Of a stretch of DNA of 64,000 nucleotides, positions 25,150 through 34,395 are shown one piece after another; the first letter of the stretch is position 1, and every line of letters starts with the position of its first letter. Source of the DNA: Nocardioides sp. Soil805 (lineage in GTDB: Bacteria; Actinomycetota; Actinomycetes; Propionibacteriales; Nocardioidaceae); the NCBI RefSeq assembly GCF_001429625.1, contig NZ_LMSU01000002.1, positions 62,001 to 126,000 of the forward strand, read 5' to 3'. The notes under the pieces are model-generated. The model was not told the DNA's origin. It did no database searches and saw only the letters and a program-made list of their open reading frames with translations. Made by a program: the position numbers and the translations under genes.

Positions 25150-25503
25150 TTGAAGGTCAGGAAGAGGCCGGCACTCGCGGCCGTCGCTGCGTCGCTGCTG
25201 ATGCTCACGATCGCTGCTCCCGCGCACGCCGCGGACTTCACCATCTACTCCACCTCGTACAGGTCGAGCGTCTACTACAACGACTCGAACAACACGCTGC
25301 GCCTGTGCGACGTCGTCGACCGCGACGGGGACGGCGCCTACCTCGACACCTCGCTCGGGCACGGGGCGATCGTCTACAACGGCTGCACGTGGGTCCAGAA
25401 CATCCCCGACGGAGTCCAGATGCGGGTCGGCGTGTGCGACTGGATGATCGTCTCCTCCAACCGAAACCCCTGGAACTGCCGGGACGTCACGGTCGCCCTC
25501 TGA
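25150..25503 (+). CDS. Small secreted protein of unknown function
   Basis: 117 aa. Signal peptide KVRKRPALAAV..LLMLTIAAPAHA with cleavage before ADFTIYS; the mature 92 residues contain four cysteines (LRLCDVVDRDGDG, NGCTWVQ, GVCDWM, WNCRDV), likely two disulfides. TTG at 25150 is the start, as GGAGG lies 6 bp upstream. The phrase CDVVDRDGDGAYLD... is common in small secreted actinobacterial proteins. No enzyme motif. Confidence 0.72.
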   Translation: MKVRKRPALAAVAASLLMLTIAAPAHAADFTIYSTSYRSSVYYNDSNNTLRLCDVVDRDGDGAYLDTSLGHGAIVYNGCTWVQNIPDGVQMRVGVCDWMIVSSNRNPWNCRDVTVAL

Positions 25504-25657
25504 CAGACATGTCGGGAGGTCGTCAGTCAGCCGTGCAGCCCGTCGTCGGATCTATCGACCCGAGGACGCTGCGCGCTCCTCTGTGCCGAGTGGTGCTCAG
25601 CAGGTGGGAGCGGGCGAAGCGTCACGACCGCGGGCCACGCGATCTGGCACCGAGGCC

Positions 25658-25691
25658 GTGATGCAGGACTGTCACCGATGCCCTGCATCAC
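25658..25691. terminator. Hairpin between convergent genes (bidirectional terminator)
   Basis: GTGATGCAGG (25658-25667) is perfectly complementary to CCTGCATCAC (25682-25691) with a 14-nt loop. It sits between the convergent secreted protein genes ending at 25503 and 25708 and could stop transcription from both sides. Confidence 0.5.
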
Positions 25692-25707
25692 GACACCAGA
25701 GCGTGCG

Positions 25708-26037
25708 TCAGCTGCCGTTGCACGCCATGCCGGGCGACGGGACGACGTCCTTCAGACCGGCCCGCACGAAGATGCCGTAGCTCTGCACCCCGTGGTAGCG
25801 GTCGACGCCACCAGGGCTCTGGTTGCCCCTCATGGCCAACGCGTCGTCGTCGAAGCCCTCGGGGTTCCCCTCGATGGCGTCCAGGGTGTCCTGGCCGGAG
25901 AACACGCACTCCGACGAGGCATTCGTGGGCGCGGGGATGTCCTCGCCGTTGCCGTTCACCTCGCCGGCGTTGGCCACCCCGGCTCCTGACAGGACCAGCC
26001 CCGCCGTGATGGCGCAGATGCTCATCAAACGCTTCAT
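25708..26037 (-). CDS. Small secreted protein of unknown function
   Basis: 109 aa. Signal peptide MKRLMSICAITAGLVLSG with cleavage near ANA-GEV. The mature part begins EVNGNGEDIPAPTNASSECVFSGQD and ends VVPSPGMACNGS: two cysteines and a 'NASSxCxFSGxxD' theme that I associate with small secreted actinobacterial proteins of unknown role. ATG at 26037 is preceded by AGAGAGGAA; longer upstream extension is out of codon character. Confidence 0.72.
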   Translation of the reverse strand: MKRLMSICAITAGLVLSGAGVANAGEVNGNGEDIPAPTNASSECVFSGQDTLDAIEGNPEGFDDDALAMRGNQSPGGVDRYHGVQSYGIFVRAGLKDVVPSPGMACNGS

Positions 26038-26187
26038 CGAGTATTCCTCTCTTGGTCGAGTGCCTTTCCGAGCAAGGCCGTCAGGCCGGCAGGCCTGGCT
26101 CTGCCAGCATCGTCCGGACCGTTGCGGCGTTGCATCACTCAATCTGAGGGTTTCGACGAGGTCGAGCCAGGGCGGCGCACCCACCTC

Positions 26188-27795
26188 TCAGTCCGGAACG
26201 ACCACCGCCCACGTCGCGGCGAGGCTGAAGACCACGAGCGCGAGCGCCACGAGCAGGACGCCGGCCCGCAGCCAGCGCTCGTTCTTCTCGAGGGGGTCCT
26301 TGGTGGTCCAGGCGTTCACCCGCGCCTGGATGAGGCTCCTGCGCGACTCCCCGGTCGCGATGTCGTGGGTCAGGTGGCTGGCGCTGTCGACGGCCCCGCC
26401 CCCGACGACGTTGCCGTTCACGTCGATGAGCACCCACGCGGCGTTGGCGCCGCCGAGGTAGCCGACGCGGCCCGAGGCGCCGAGGACGGAACGCCGCGTG
26501 ACGATGTCCGCGCCGGTGTGGGTCGCCTGCACCAGCAGCACGTGGGTGACGACGCGGGTGGCGTCGTCGGTCCGGTCGTGGAGCCGGTCGCGCGAGCAGG
26601 CGCGCTGCAGCGGCGCGATCCCCTGGCCGTCGGCGCTGGTCAGAGCGGTGAGCTCGGTCCGCACGACCTGGGTGAGCGTCGTACAGGCCGCGATCATGTC
26701 CTCGGCCGGAGCAGCCGCCGCCACCCGGGCCTGCAGCCGGCGGGACAGCTCCTCGACCGCCTCCTCCAGCGCCTCGGCCGCGCCGTCCGGCGCCTCGTCG
26801 TCCGCGAGCGTCTTCTCCCACTCCTTGCGGACCTCGGCCAGCGCCAACCGGTACTCCCCGGCCTCGGAGTCGACGGGCGCCTTCGCGCTCCTCAGGGTCC
26901 GGGCCGCCGAGGCGACCTCGTTGAGTGCCGCGATGAGGGATGCGTACGCCGCGAAGGTCGTGCTGTTGTCGGCGGGGGCGAAGCCGTCGAGGAGCACGAC
27001 GTCGTCGCGCCCCGCGGAGGCCATCCGCCCGGAGGTCAGGCGGGCGAGCAGCGCGGAGTCGACGCCGACGTCGGCGGCCGTCACGGTGTAGTCGATCGCC
27101 AGCAGTCGGACGAGGTCGACGGCCGCAGCGAGCGGGCTCGTGCCCGACGTCTCCGACCCGGTCTCCTCCTCGTCGGCCTCGGGCGCCGCGGTCGCGGCCT
27201 GTGCCTCGGCGACGTCGGCGGCGGCCGCCGCCACGCCCTCCGCCCGATCGAGCACCGAGGCGAGGAGGTCACGGTTCCCCGGGCCGCCCGCCTGCGCCTG
27301 CCGAGCGCGCTCGGCCTCCTCGTCCTTGTACCGACCCACTGCCTGCCGCAGCCCGACGAGGGCTCGCGTGAGGTCACCGGCGAGCGCGCCGAGCTCGGTG
27401 GTCCGCCCCTGCATGCTCGCCTGGACCTGGCGGCTCACGAGGTCGGTGGCGAGCAGTGCGGGGTCGTCGGTGACCAGGACGACCCGTCGTACCGGTTGAC
27501 CATCGACAGCGCGGTCGTCGATCGCTGTCCAGACCGCCTTCGTCAGGCCGCCCGCCACCTCGGCGAGGACGCTCTGCGCCAGCCACGGCGCCAGCGACCC
27601 CGCCTTGGCTCCGAACGTCACCGTGTTGGTCGGCCCGTCCGTCACCCCGGTCGCCAGCGACCCCACCGCGCCGAGCTTGGCCTCGACGAGGTCCTGCCGC
27701 GCCTTGACCCGCGCGGTCTGCTTCTCCAGCTCCTCGACGGCCGGGTCCTTGGGTGGGGACGGGGTCTCGGGACCGGTCGCGGGTGGTGTCGTCAT
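26188..27795 (-). CDS. Large tail-anchored protein of unknown function
   Basis: 535 aa. N-terminal PPATGPETPSPP linker, then a coiled-coil-prone segment (about 18-45: VEELEKQTARVKARQDLVEAK), a long alpha-rich, Ala/Glu-rich central region with an acidic break (EADEEETGSETSG) and one C-terminal membrane helix (about 508-531: LRAGVLLVALALVVFSLAATW) ending 4-5 residues before the stop. The bulk is thus cytosolic and anchored by its tail. I recognise no domain. ATG 27795 follows GAGGGGAG. Isolated gene. Confidence 0.75.
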   Translation of the reverse strand: MTTPPATGPETPSPPKDPAVEELEKQTARVKARQDLVEAKLGAVGSLATGVTDGPTNTVTFGAKAGSLAPWLAQSVLAEVAGGLTKAVWTAIDDRAVDGQPVRRVVLVTDDPALLATDLVSRQVQASMQGRTTELGALAGDLTRALVGLRQAVGRYKDEEAERARQAQAGGPGNRDLLASVLDRAEGVAAAAADVAEAQAATAAPEADEEETGSETSGTSPLAAAVDLVRLLAIDYTVTAADVGVDSALLARLTSGRMASAGRDDVVLLDGFAPADNSTTFAAYASLIAALNEVASAARTLRSAKAPVDSEAGEYRLALAEVRKEWEKTLADDEAPDGAAEALEEAVEELSRRLQARVAAAAPAEDMIAACTTLTQVVRTELTALTSADGQGIAPLQRACSRDRLHDRTDDATRVVTHVLLVQATHTGADIVTRRSVLGASGRVGYLGGANAAWVLIDVNGNVVGGGAVDSASHLTHDIATGESRRSLIQARVNAWTTKDPLEKNERWLRAGVLLVALALVVFSLAATWAVVVPD

Positions 27796-27936
27796 GGCGG
27801 ACTCCCCTCTGCCCGTGGCGCGGCGATCCGAGCGGACCGGAGAACCCATCGCGGCGTACCTCCGATGGTGACCCCTCATCCGCCCGGGCGGAACGGGTGT
27901 GGAGGGTTTTCGTCTCGATCGAGTAGGCGGGACGGC

Positions 27937-29712
27937 TCAGCGGATCCGGATCCTGGCCCACCGGCTGTAGGGAGAGATCCCGACGGCGTTGACGGCTGCG
28001 ATCCGGAACTTGTAGCGGCCGGTCTCGAGACGTCTGAACACCTTCCTGTGGACCGAACCCCTCACGGAGGCGTCCTTGCCGCGGCTGATGTCGACGACGT
28101 ACCTGGACACGGCGCTCCCGTTGGCGGTCGCTGCGGTCCACCGGACGATGACCTTGCGCCCTCGGACGGCGACCCGGGGCGCCTTCATCCGGCTGGGAGC
28201 CGTCGCCGTCGGGGTCGTCGGCACCGAGGGGACCGGCACCGAGGGGACCGGCGCCGAGGGGGCCGGTGGCACCGGCGGCTCCGACGGCGGGACCGGGCAG
28301 CCCTGGTTCGTCGACGGGCCCGGGACCGTCGGGCAGGCGTCGTCCACATCCGCGACCCCATCCCCGTCGGCGTCCTCCGGCGGGGGCGGCTCGAGCGGGC
28401 AGCCGCCGTTGTCGGCCGGTCCGGGGACGGTCGGGCACGAGTCGCCGGAGTCGGGGACTCCGTCACCGTCCGTGTCGGGCGGGGGCGGCTCGACCGGGCA
28501 GCCGCCGTTGTCTGAGGGTCCGGGGACGGTCGGGCACGAGTCGCCTGAGTCGGGGACTCCGTCACCGTCCGTGTCGGGGGGCGGGGCGGGCACGCACGTC
28601 AGCGTGGTGGAGGTGCAGGGCTGCCAGCTCGAGCCCACGAAGCCGAGCTCGAGGCTCCAGGGGGTCCAGATCCTGGTGGGCGACGATCCGTCGGCGCCCA
28701 TCGTGAACAGCTCGACGCCGGAGTGCACGTAGGAGGAGTCCTCGCACGACACGTTGCGCTCGCCGGTGAACAGGATGCGCTGCCCGTCGGGCGACCAGCT
28801 CGCATCTCGCTCCCACAGCTCGAACTCACCGGACGTGGAGCCCACCTTGGTCAACGGGGCGTCGCTCGACGGGGTCACCGTGAACAGGTCGGAGTTGCTC
28901 CACGCCCCCGTCTGGCCGAGGGGGTGGCAGGTCCCACCTTCAGAACCGTCGTCCATGCCCACGAGGATCAGGTCCTGGCTCGGGTGCCACTCGGCACTGT
29001 TGGGGATGGCGTCCAGCATGGTGTTCGGCGGCTGGCTGCGCAGGTTCGTGTCGGCGTACCGGGCGTCCAGCGCCCCGTCGGCGACGTCGAAGCCGTAGAC
29101 GCCCCAACCGCTCGGTTCGGCGGTGTTGCAGTCTCCGCCCGCGACGGTGCTGACGGTCGAGCCGTCCGGCGAGAAGCTGGCGCCGCTGTCGCCGTAGAAG
29201 GGGCAGTCGCGGAGCCACCTGAAGGCGCCGCCCGGGACCGACAGCAGCCCGGTCCGGCCGTCGATCTCAACGGCGAGGGTGCCACCGTCCGGTGACCACT
29301 CGACGTGGCTCACGCACCCGTCGGCCAGGCGCTGCCGGTCGGTGCCGTCAGCCTTGACGGTCCAGACCTGCCCGCCCGACGCCCAGGCGATCCGGTTGCC
29401 GTCGGGCGACCAGTCGAGGTCGAAGCCGCACAGGCTCCGCTCCGCGGCTTCCGGGACCAGCACCTGCGCCCCGCTGCCGTCGGCCTTCATCACCACCAGG
29501 TCGAGCGGCTCGGAGATGTGAGCGCCCTGCCTCCAGGCGAACGTGGCGATCATGCCGTTGGTGACGGGCCCGGTGACGGTCGCGCTCCGCGTGGAGCTGT
29601 CCGTCGTGTCGGAGGGAGACGCGGCCCGGCCCGGTCCCGTCGACAGCAGTGACGCGATGACCGCCAGGGCCACGGCAGCGACCCGGGTGCTTCGACGCGT
29701 GCGTACCCTCAT
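27937..29712 (-). CDS. Secreted PD40 beta-propeller protein with thrombospondin type 3 repeats and FnIII domain
   Basis: 591 aa. Signal peptide (about 1-31), then a TolB/PD40-type propeller (about 50-390) with repeated WSPDG or FSPDG motifs (five visible). Three calcium-binding TSP3 repeats follow (about 398-500), each [20 protein letters not shown] or a variant, then a Pro-rich linker ([10 protein letters not shown]...) and a C-terminal fibronectin III-like domain (about 512-591). ATG 29712 has GGAGGAG upstream. Probably a cell-surface or secreted binding protein. The near-identical TSP3 repeats at DNA level suggest recent expansion. Confidence 0.82.
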   Translation of the reverse strand: MRVRTRRSTRVAAVALAVIASLLSTGPGRAASPSDTTDSSTRSATVTGPVTNGMIATFAWRQGAHISEPLDLVVMKADGSGAQVLVPEAAERSLCGFDLDWSPDGNRIAWASGGQVWTVKADGTDRQRLADGCVSHVEWSPDGGTLAVEIDGRTGLLSVPGGAFRWLRDCPFYGDSGASFSPDGSTVSTVAGGDCNTAEPSGWGVYGFDVADGALDARYADTNLRSQPPNTMLDAIPNSAEWHPSQDLILVGMDDGSEGGTCHPLGQTGAWSNSDLFTVTPSSDAPLTKVGSTSGEFELWERDASWSPDGQRILFTGERNVSCEDSSYVHSGVELFTMGADGSSPTRIWTPWSLELGFVGSSWQPCTSTTLTCVPAPPPDTDGDGVPDSGDSCPTVPGPSDNGGCPVEPPPPDTDGDGVPDSGDSCPTVPGPADNGGCPLEPPPPEDADGDGVADVDDACPTVPGPSTNQGCPVPPSEPPVPPAPSAPVPSVPVPSVPTTPTATAPSRMKAPRVAVRGRKVIVRWTAATANGSAVSRYVVDISRGKDASVRGSVHRKVFRRLETGRYKFRIAAVNAVGISPYSRWARIRIR

Positions 29713-29866
29713 CGACCTGCTCCTCCGCGCGGCGTCCGAGAGTCCTCGAAGCGTCGCACCTGCGGGGCGGGCCGTCCTCATCGATGCGCGGTAAGTGCAC
29801 GCCTGGACACCTCGCCGTACGGGCGAACGTCCGAGGCACTCTCCGGGCCGCACGTAGGCTCTCGAC

Positions 29867-30676
29867 ATGACCTGGATCCTGCTGGTGTTGGTCCTCGCGG
29901 TGGTCGGAGTCGCCGCTGTCGCAGCCTCGCGTCGCACGAAGGAGCGCGAGCTGGCGCGACGCGAGGAGGAGATCGCCCCCGTGCGCAAGCTGGCCTTCGA
30001 GGACATCACGGCGTTCGGCGAGGACCTGCAGCAGCTCGACCTGGAGATGAGCGGGCACGAGCTCGACGCCGGTGCCCGCTCCGACTACCAGCGTGCACTC
30101 GACGCCTACGAGTCCGCCAAGGTCGCCGGTGACTCGATCACCAGGCCCGACGACATCCGGCACATCACCGAGATCGTCGAGGACGGCCGGTACGCCGTCG
30201 CGTGCGTCCGCGCCCGCGTCGCCGGCGAGCCGCTGCCGACCCGGCGCCCGCCGTGCTTCTTCGACCCCCGGCACGGGCCCTCGGTGGCCGACGTCCCCTT
30301 CGTCCCGCCGGACGGCGCGGAGCGTGACGTGCCCGCCTGCGCGCTCGACGTCGAGCGGGTGCGTGCCGGCGCCGAGCCCGACGTCCGCAAGGTGATGGTC
30401 GGCGCCCAGCGGGTGCCCTACTGGCAGGGCGGCCGCGCCTACGAGCCCTATGCGATGGGCTACTTCGGCGCCTTCGGGCCCATGACCTGGATGTTCATGG
30501 GCGGGATGATGTTCGGCGACCTCGGCGGCGGCTACGACGGCGGAGACGGCGGCGATGGTGGTGGCGGCGACGGGGGAGACGGCGGCGGCGACGGCGGGGG
30601 ATTCGACGGCGGAGGCGACGGCGGCGGGGGATTCGACGGCGGCGGGTTCGACGGCGGCTTCGACATGGGCTTCTGA
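29867..30676 (+). CDS. Membrane protein with Gly/Asp-rich C-terminal tail, unknown function
   Basis: 269 aa. One N-terminal membrane helix (about 3-20), a charged region with Arg/Glu (22-50), a helical domain (about 40-130) and a short hydrophobic stretch ([21 protein letters not shown], about 203-223). The last 45 residues are nearly all Gly and Asp, with a GGGFDGG theme. The gene lies 9 bp upstream of the SixA-like gene. I know similar Gly-rich-tailed proteins in actinobacteria only as hypothetical; no function is suggested. Confidence 0.75.
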   Translation: MTWILLVLVLAVVGVAAVAASRRTKERELARREEEIAPVRKLAFEDITAFGEDLQQLDLEMSGHELDAGARSDYQRALDAYESAKVAGDSITRPDDIRHITEIVEDGRYAVACVRARVAGEPLPTRRPPCFFDPRHGPSVADVPFVPPDGAERDVPACALDVERVRAGAEPDVRKVMVGAQRVPYWQGGRAYEPYAMGYFGAFGPMTWMFMGGMMFGDLGGGYDGGDGGDGGGGDGGDGGGDGGGFDGGGDGGGGFDGGGFDGGFDMGF

Positions 30677-30684
30677 GTCGACCC

Positions 30685-31161
30685 GTGCGCACCCTCGTCC
30701 TGCTGCGGCACGGCAAGTCGGACTGGTCGGGCGGCGAGCCCGACCACCTGCGCCCGCTCGCGCGCCGGGGACAGCGTCAGGTCCCCGAGGCCGGCCGTTG
30801 GCTCGCCGAGCACGTCGGCGTCATCGACCTGGCCGTCGTCTCGCCCGCGGAGCGGACCCGCGAGACCTGGCGGCTGGCCGCCGCGGAGCTCGTCGACCCG
30901 CCGCCGGTCCGGGAGGACGAGCGTGTGTACGCCGCCTCGGACGACACGCTCCTCGACGTCATCGCGGGGCTGCCCGGGGAGGTGGCGACGGTCGTCCTGG
31001 TCGGCCACAACCCCGGCTTCGAGGACCTGGTGGCGGCCCTGACCGGTCGCGCGGTGCCGATGCCGACGTCGGCGCTGGCCGTCATCGACGTACCGGGGCC
31101 GTGGTCCGACGTGGGGGACGGCGCCGGCGAGCTGCGGACGCACGGACGCCCGCCGGCGTAG
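30685..31161 (+). CDS. SixA-type histidine phosphatase
   Basis: 158 aa. LVLLRHGKS with catalytic His9 (RHG motif) and the second-His motif VLVGHNPGFEDL are those of SixA, which removes phosphate from phospho-histidine in bacteria; members of the branch also act on other phosphate esters. The start is GTG 30685. It follows the Gly-rich membrane protein with a 9-bp gap. Confidence 0.9.
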   Translation: MRTLVLLRHGKSDWSGGEPDHLRPLARRGQRQVPEAGRWLAEHVGVIDLAVVSPAERTRETWRLAAAELVDPPPVREDERVYAASDDTLLDVIAGLPGEVATVVLVGHNPGFEDLVAALTGRAVPMPTSALAVIDVPGPWSDVGDGAGELRTHGRPPA

Positions 31162-31254
31162 ACCGGCCGGACCGACCCGGAGGACGGCAGCAAGGCAGGG
31201 GGCCGGGGACCTCCGGCACTACCGGGCGACCGGACGGCGCGGGAGGCTGGTCCC

Positions 31255-31779
31255 ATGACCGAGGAGCAGCCGTACGACGTCGTCGGGGAGTACCCCGGCT
31301 TCGAGCTGCGGTGGTATCCCGAGCACGTGGTCGCCGAGACGCGGGTGACGGGCTCCTTCCAAGGCGCCGGCAACGCGTCGTTCCGGCGGCTGGTCGGCTA
31401 CATCGGCGGACGCAACACCCAGTCCCGCAAGGTGGCGATGACTGCCCCCGTCCTCCAGGAGGCCGAGCCGGAGGTCGGGCACTACGTGGTCAGCTTCGTG
31501 ATGCCGGACTCCTTCGAGCTCGACGCCGCGCCGGCGCCGACCGACGGCGAGGTGCGGCTCCGAGCGGTCCCCGACCAGACGGCTGCCGCACTGAAGTTCT
31601 CCGGGCGCTGGTCCCAGGCGCGGTACGACGAGCACGCGCAGCGCCTCCTGGCCGCCGTCGAGGGGGCTGGGCTCGACCTCGACGGTCCGCTGCGGTTCGC
31701 CCGCTTCGACCCGCCGTGGACGCCGTGGTTCCTGCGGCACAACGAGGTCGTCGTGCCGGTCGTGCCGCCCGCGGCGTGA
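31255..31779 (+). CDS. SOUL family heme-binding protein
   Basis: 174 aa. Typical SOUL landmarks: DVVGEYPGFELRWYPEHVVAET at the N-terminus, FRRLVGYIGGRN, KVAMTAPV (about 61-68), YVVSFVMPDSF, FSGRW and the C-terminal PPWTPWFLRHNEVVVPV. These proteins bind heme or other hydrophobic ligands; physiological role in bacteria is unknown. Convergent with the haloalkane dehalogenase gene (7-bp gap). Confidence 0.92.
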   Translation: MTEEQPYDVVGEYPGFELRWYPEHVVAETRVTGSFQGAGNASFRRLVGYIGGRNTQSRKVAMTAPVLQEAEPEVGHYVVSFVMPDSFELDAAPAPTDGEVRLRAVPDQTAAALKFSGRWSQARYDEHAQRLLAAVEGAGLDLDGPLRFARFDPPWTPWFLRHNEVVVPVVPPAA

Positions 31780-31786
31780 CGCCGCC

Positions 31787-32692
31787 TCAGGCCTGCATGA
31801 AGTCCGCGACGACCCGGCCGAGATCGGCCCCGGCGTCCTCCTGCAGGAAGTGGCCGGCGTCCTCGATGGTGGGATGGGCCAGGTCCCGGGCGCCCGGGAC
31901 GGTCCTGCGCAGGATCGGTGCCATCGCTCCGGTGATCGGGTCGCTGTCGCTGAAGGCGACCAGGAACGGCAGCTCGCTGATCGACAGCGCCGCCCACGCG
32001 GCGCGGTTGGCCTCCGTCGCAGGATCGTCGGGGCGGGTGGGCACCAGGCCGGCCATCGCGCGAGGTCCTGCCTTGGAATGCTCCTCCGGGAACGGTGCGT
32101 CGTACGCCGCACGCACGTCCTCGGCCATCGGGCGCACGCAGCCGGCGGCGACCAGGCGACCGATGTCGAGGACCTCGGTCCTCTCGACCGCCCGGCGGAA
32201 CTGCCACCACACCTCGGGCATGTCGACGTCGCCGGTCGGCAGGCCGGTGTTGGCCGCGACCACGCGGCTGAAGCGGTCCGGGTGCTCGGCGACCAGCCGG
32301 AGACCGACCAGCCCGCCCCAGTCCTGGCCGACCAGCGTGATCTCGCGCAGGTCGAGGTGGTCGAGGACGAGCTCGCGGGTCCACTCGACCAGCCGGGCGT
32401 AGGAGTAGTCGGCTCGGTGCAGTGGCTTGTCGGAGCGGCCGAAGCCGATCAGGTCGGGCATGACGCACCGGATCCCGCGCTCGGTCAGCACCCGGGCCAC
32501 GTGCCGGTAGAGGAACGACCAGGACGGCTCGCCGTGGAGCAGCAGCGCGACCGGCCCGCCGGCGGGTCCGGCGTCGACGTACGCCATGCGCAGGGTGCCG
32601 CCGTCGGGATCCGCGACCTCGGCGTACGACGGCTCCCAGGGGAAGTCGGGCACGTCCTGGAAGGCGGTGTCCGGGGTGCGGTAGACCTCCAT
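31787..32692 (-). CDS. Haloalkane dehalogenase family alpha/beta hydrolase
   Basis: 301 aa. Alpha/beta hydrolase with nucleophile elbow VGQDWGGL (Asp124) next to the halide-binding Trp125, HGEPSW (about 53-58, oxyanion and halide-stabilising part), FSDSDP acid and AGHFLQED (catalytic His). Asp nucleophile plus HGxPxW and Trp after it are diagnostic of haloalkane dehalogenases, which hydrolyse C-halogen bonds. Nearby genes do not form a catabolic pathway, so the substrate is open. ATG 32692; the following cluster of -strand genes begins 30 bp upstream. Confidence 0.87.
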   Translation of the reverse strand: MEVYRTPDTAFQDVPDFPWEPSYAEVADPDGGTLRMAYVDAGPAGGPVALLLHGEPSWSFLYRHVARVLTERGIRCVMPDLIGFGRSDKPLHRADYSYARLVEWTRELVLDHLDLREITLVGQDWGGLVGLRLVAEHPDRFSRVVAANTGLPTGDVDMPEVWWQFRRAVERTEVLDIGRLVAAGCVRPMAEDVRAAYDAPFPEEHSKAGPRAMAGLVPTRPDDPATEANRAAWAALSISELPFLVAFSDSDPITGAMAPILRRTVPGARDLAHPTIEDAGHFLQEDAGADLGRVVADFMQA

Positions 32693-32721
32693 GCCGGCCA
32701 GTCTGGCACGGGCGTCGGGGG

Positions 32722-33495
32722 TCAGTCCGGGTCGCGGGAGAGCCGGTCGGCGACGACCGTCCACACGTCCGGGTCGACGCCCATGCCGATGTGGGTCGAG
32801 GACACCTCGACGTGCTCCACGCCGGGTGTGGAGCGGTCGATGCACGCCTGCCAGGACACGATCCCGTCCCGCTTGGAGAACACGGCGGTGAGCGGCACGC
32901 GGATCGGCGCCGCGGCGTCGAGCCGTCGGGTGACCCGACCGGCGCCGCTGCCCTGGGCGCGCGCGATGGTGGTGTGGGTCGGACCGCCGACCACCGGCGT
33001 CCCGTAGGTGACGACCCGGCGTACGGCGTCCGGGTGGCGCCGGGCCACCTCGCGGGCGATCACGCCACCCAGGCTCCACCCGACCAGCGACGCGGGCGAG
33101 CCCTGCTCGTCGACCAGGTCCAGCACCCGTGCAGCCAGCCGCTCCACGTCACGCCTGGGGTCGCCCAGGTTGGTGCCGAAGCCCCAGCCGCGGGCGTCGT
33201 ACCCCAGGGCTCGCAGGTAGCCGCGCAACGGCGCCCCGCTCACCTCGGGCGCCCGCCATCCCGGGACGTCCACCACCAGGTGGCCGTCGCCGCGGGGAGC
33301 CGCGGACAGGCGGGGCAGCGCCCCCACCAGCCGGAGCGCGTCGAGGGCGGAGCCGAGCTCGCCCAGCGCCGTCCACGTGGACGGCGGGCCCGTCGGTGGC
33401 GCCAGGGACGATGTGTCCGGGTGCTCGCGGGCGCGGGAGCGGACGCCGGCCGCGGCGAGGACCGGTCGGCCCGGGTGCTGGAGGGTGAGCCACAT
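32722..33495 (-). CDS. Alpha/beta hydrolase (lipase-like)
   Basis: 257 aa. The nucleophile elbow is GWSLGG (Ser of the G-x-S-x-G motif) in SLVGWSLGGVIAREVARRHPDAVRRVVTYGTPV; a C-terminal His-containing STHIGM and Asp in FSKRDGIV complete a plausible triad. YDARGWGFGTNLGDP before the elbow is the pattern of lipase/PGAP1-like proteins in actinobacteria. Substrate unknown. It lies 30 bp upstream of the dehalogenase gene on the same strand and may be co-transcribed with it. Confidence 0.8.
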   Translation of the reverse strand: MWLTLQHPGRPVLAAAGVRSRAREHPDTSSLAPPTGPPSTWTALGELGSALDALRLVGALPRLSAAPRGDGHLVVDVPGWRAPEVSGAPLRGYLRALGYDARGWGFGTNLGDPRRDVERLAARVLDLVDEQGSPASLVGWSLGGVIAREVARRHPDAVRRVVTYGTPVVGGPTHTTIARAQGSGAGRVTRRLDAAAPIRVPLTAVFSKRDGIVSWQACIDRSTPGVEHVEVSSTHIGMGVDPDVWTVVADRLSRDPD

Positions 33496-33648
33496 GGGCT
33501 CGACGGTACGTCGGCAGGGTGGGCGGGCGCGGCGTCAGCCAGGCTGCGGCGTCCACGACGCGTGACGGTACGCCGCCGAGCGCGCGCCGCGAGGAGTTGA
33601 GGCAGATGCCTCAGGCGTACGACGCCGTGGCGGCGCGACGCTGGGCAC

Positions 33649-34395
33649 ATGACGACGACAACTCCACGCCAGGCCGTCGAGGCGATGCAGGACCACCCTC
33701 GACTGGCGGACGGCGACGACGAACGATTCACCGGCTACGGCGTGATGGGCGTGCCCTTCGCGGGCGGCCACTACCTCGCGTTCCGGGACATGGTGGCCAC
33801 CTCGGTCGGGCCGGCGTACCGCACCGTGTGGCACCGCGACCCGGAGGGGCGCTGGACCATCCACACCAACGGCGACCCCGGGCTGACGTGCCCGCGCTAC
33901 TTCTCCTCGATGGTCGCCGTCGAGCGCGTCCGGCGCATCGACATCGGCTGGCGCGACGACCACACCCTCGACGTGTCGATCGGCGACGAGCTGGGCTGGC
34001 GGATCGAGCTGGGCGCGACCCCCGCGACCCGGGTGATGTCCGCGATGGGCTCGGCGCTGCCGGAGGCGGGGTGGAACAGCAGGGCCGTGCTCACCACCAT
34101 GGGACCGATGGCTCGCACGATGCTCGGGACCGGGCGGATCCGCCTGGAGGGGGCATCCCCCAACGGTCCCCGCTTCAAGGCCGCGCCGTTGCAGATCTGG
34201 CGCCTCGCGGACACCTCGGCGTCGTACTGCGGTGAGGACCTCGGTCGGCCGGGGCCGCTGGAGGAGCAGGCCCACCTGGCCGACTTCTGGCTCCCACAGC
34301 GGGGCGTCTTCTTCGTCGGGCGGGCCCGCTTCACGCCCCTGCTCGAGAAGACGGACCCGCACGCAGGCTCGATGAACGCCAGAATGGGGCGATGA
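33649..34395 (+). CDS. Conserved hypothetical protein
   Basis: 248 aa soluble protein without signal or membrane segments, no family that I recognise. It is beta-rich in appearance, with YGVMGVPFAGGHYLAFRDMVATS, YRTVWHRDPEGRWTIHTNG, CPRYFSS and WRIELGATPATRVMS. The start follows a weak site. Its stop overlaps the ATG of the HD/LuxR regulator, so the pair is translationally coupled and probably functionally linked; the protein could be a sensor or ligand partner. Confidence 0.62.
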   Translation: MTTTTPRQAVEAMQDHPRLADGDDERFTGYGVMGVPFAGGHYLAFRDMVATSVGPAYRTVWHRDPEGRWTIHTNGDPGLTCPRYFSSMVAVERVRRIDIGWRDDHTLDVSIGDELGWRIELGATPATRVMSAMGSALPEAGWNSRAVLTTMGPMARTMLGTGRIRLEGASPNGPRFKAAPLQIWRLADTSASYCGEDLGRPGPLEEQAHLADFWLPQRGVFFVGRARFTPLLEKTDPHAGSMNARMGR

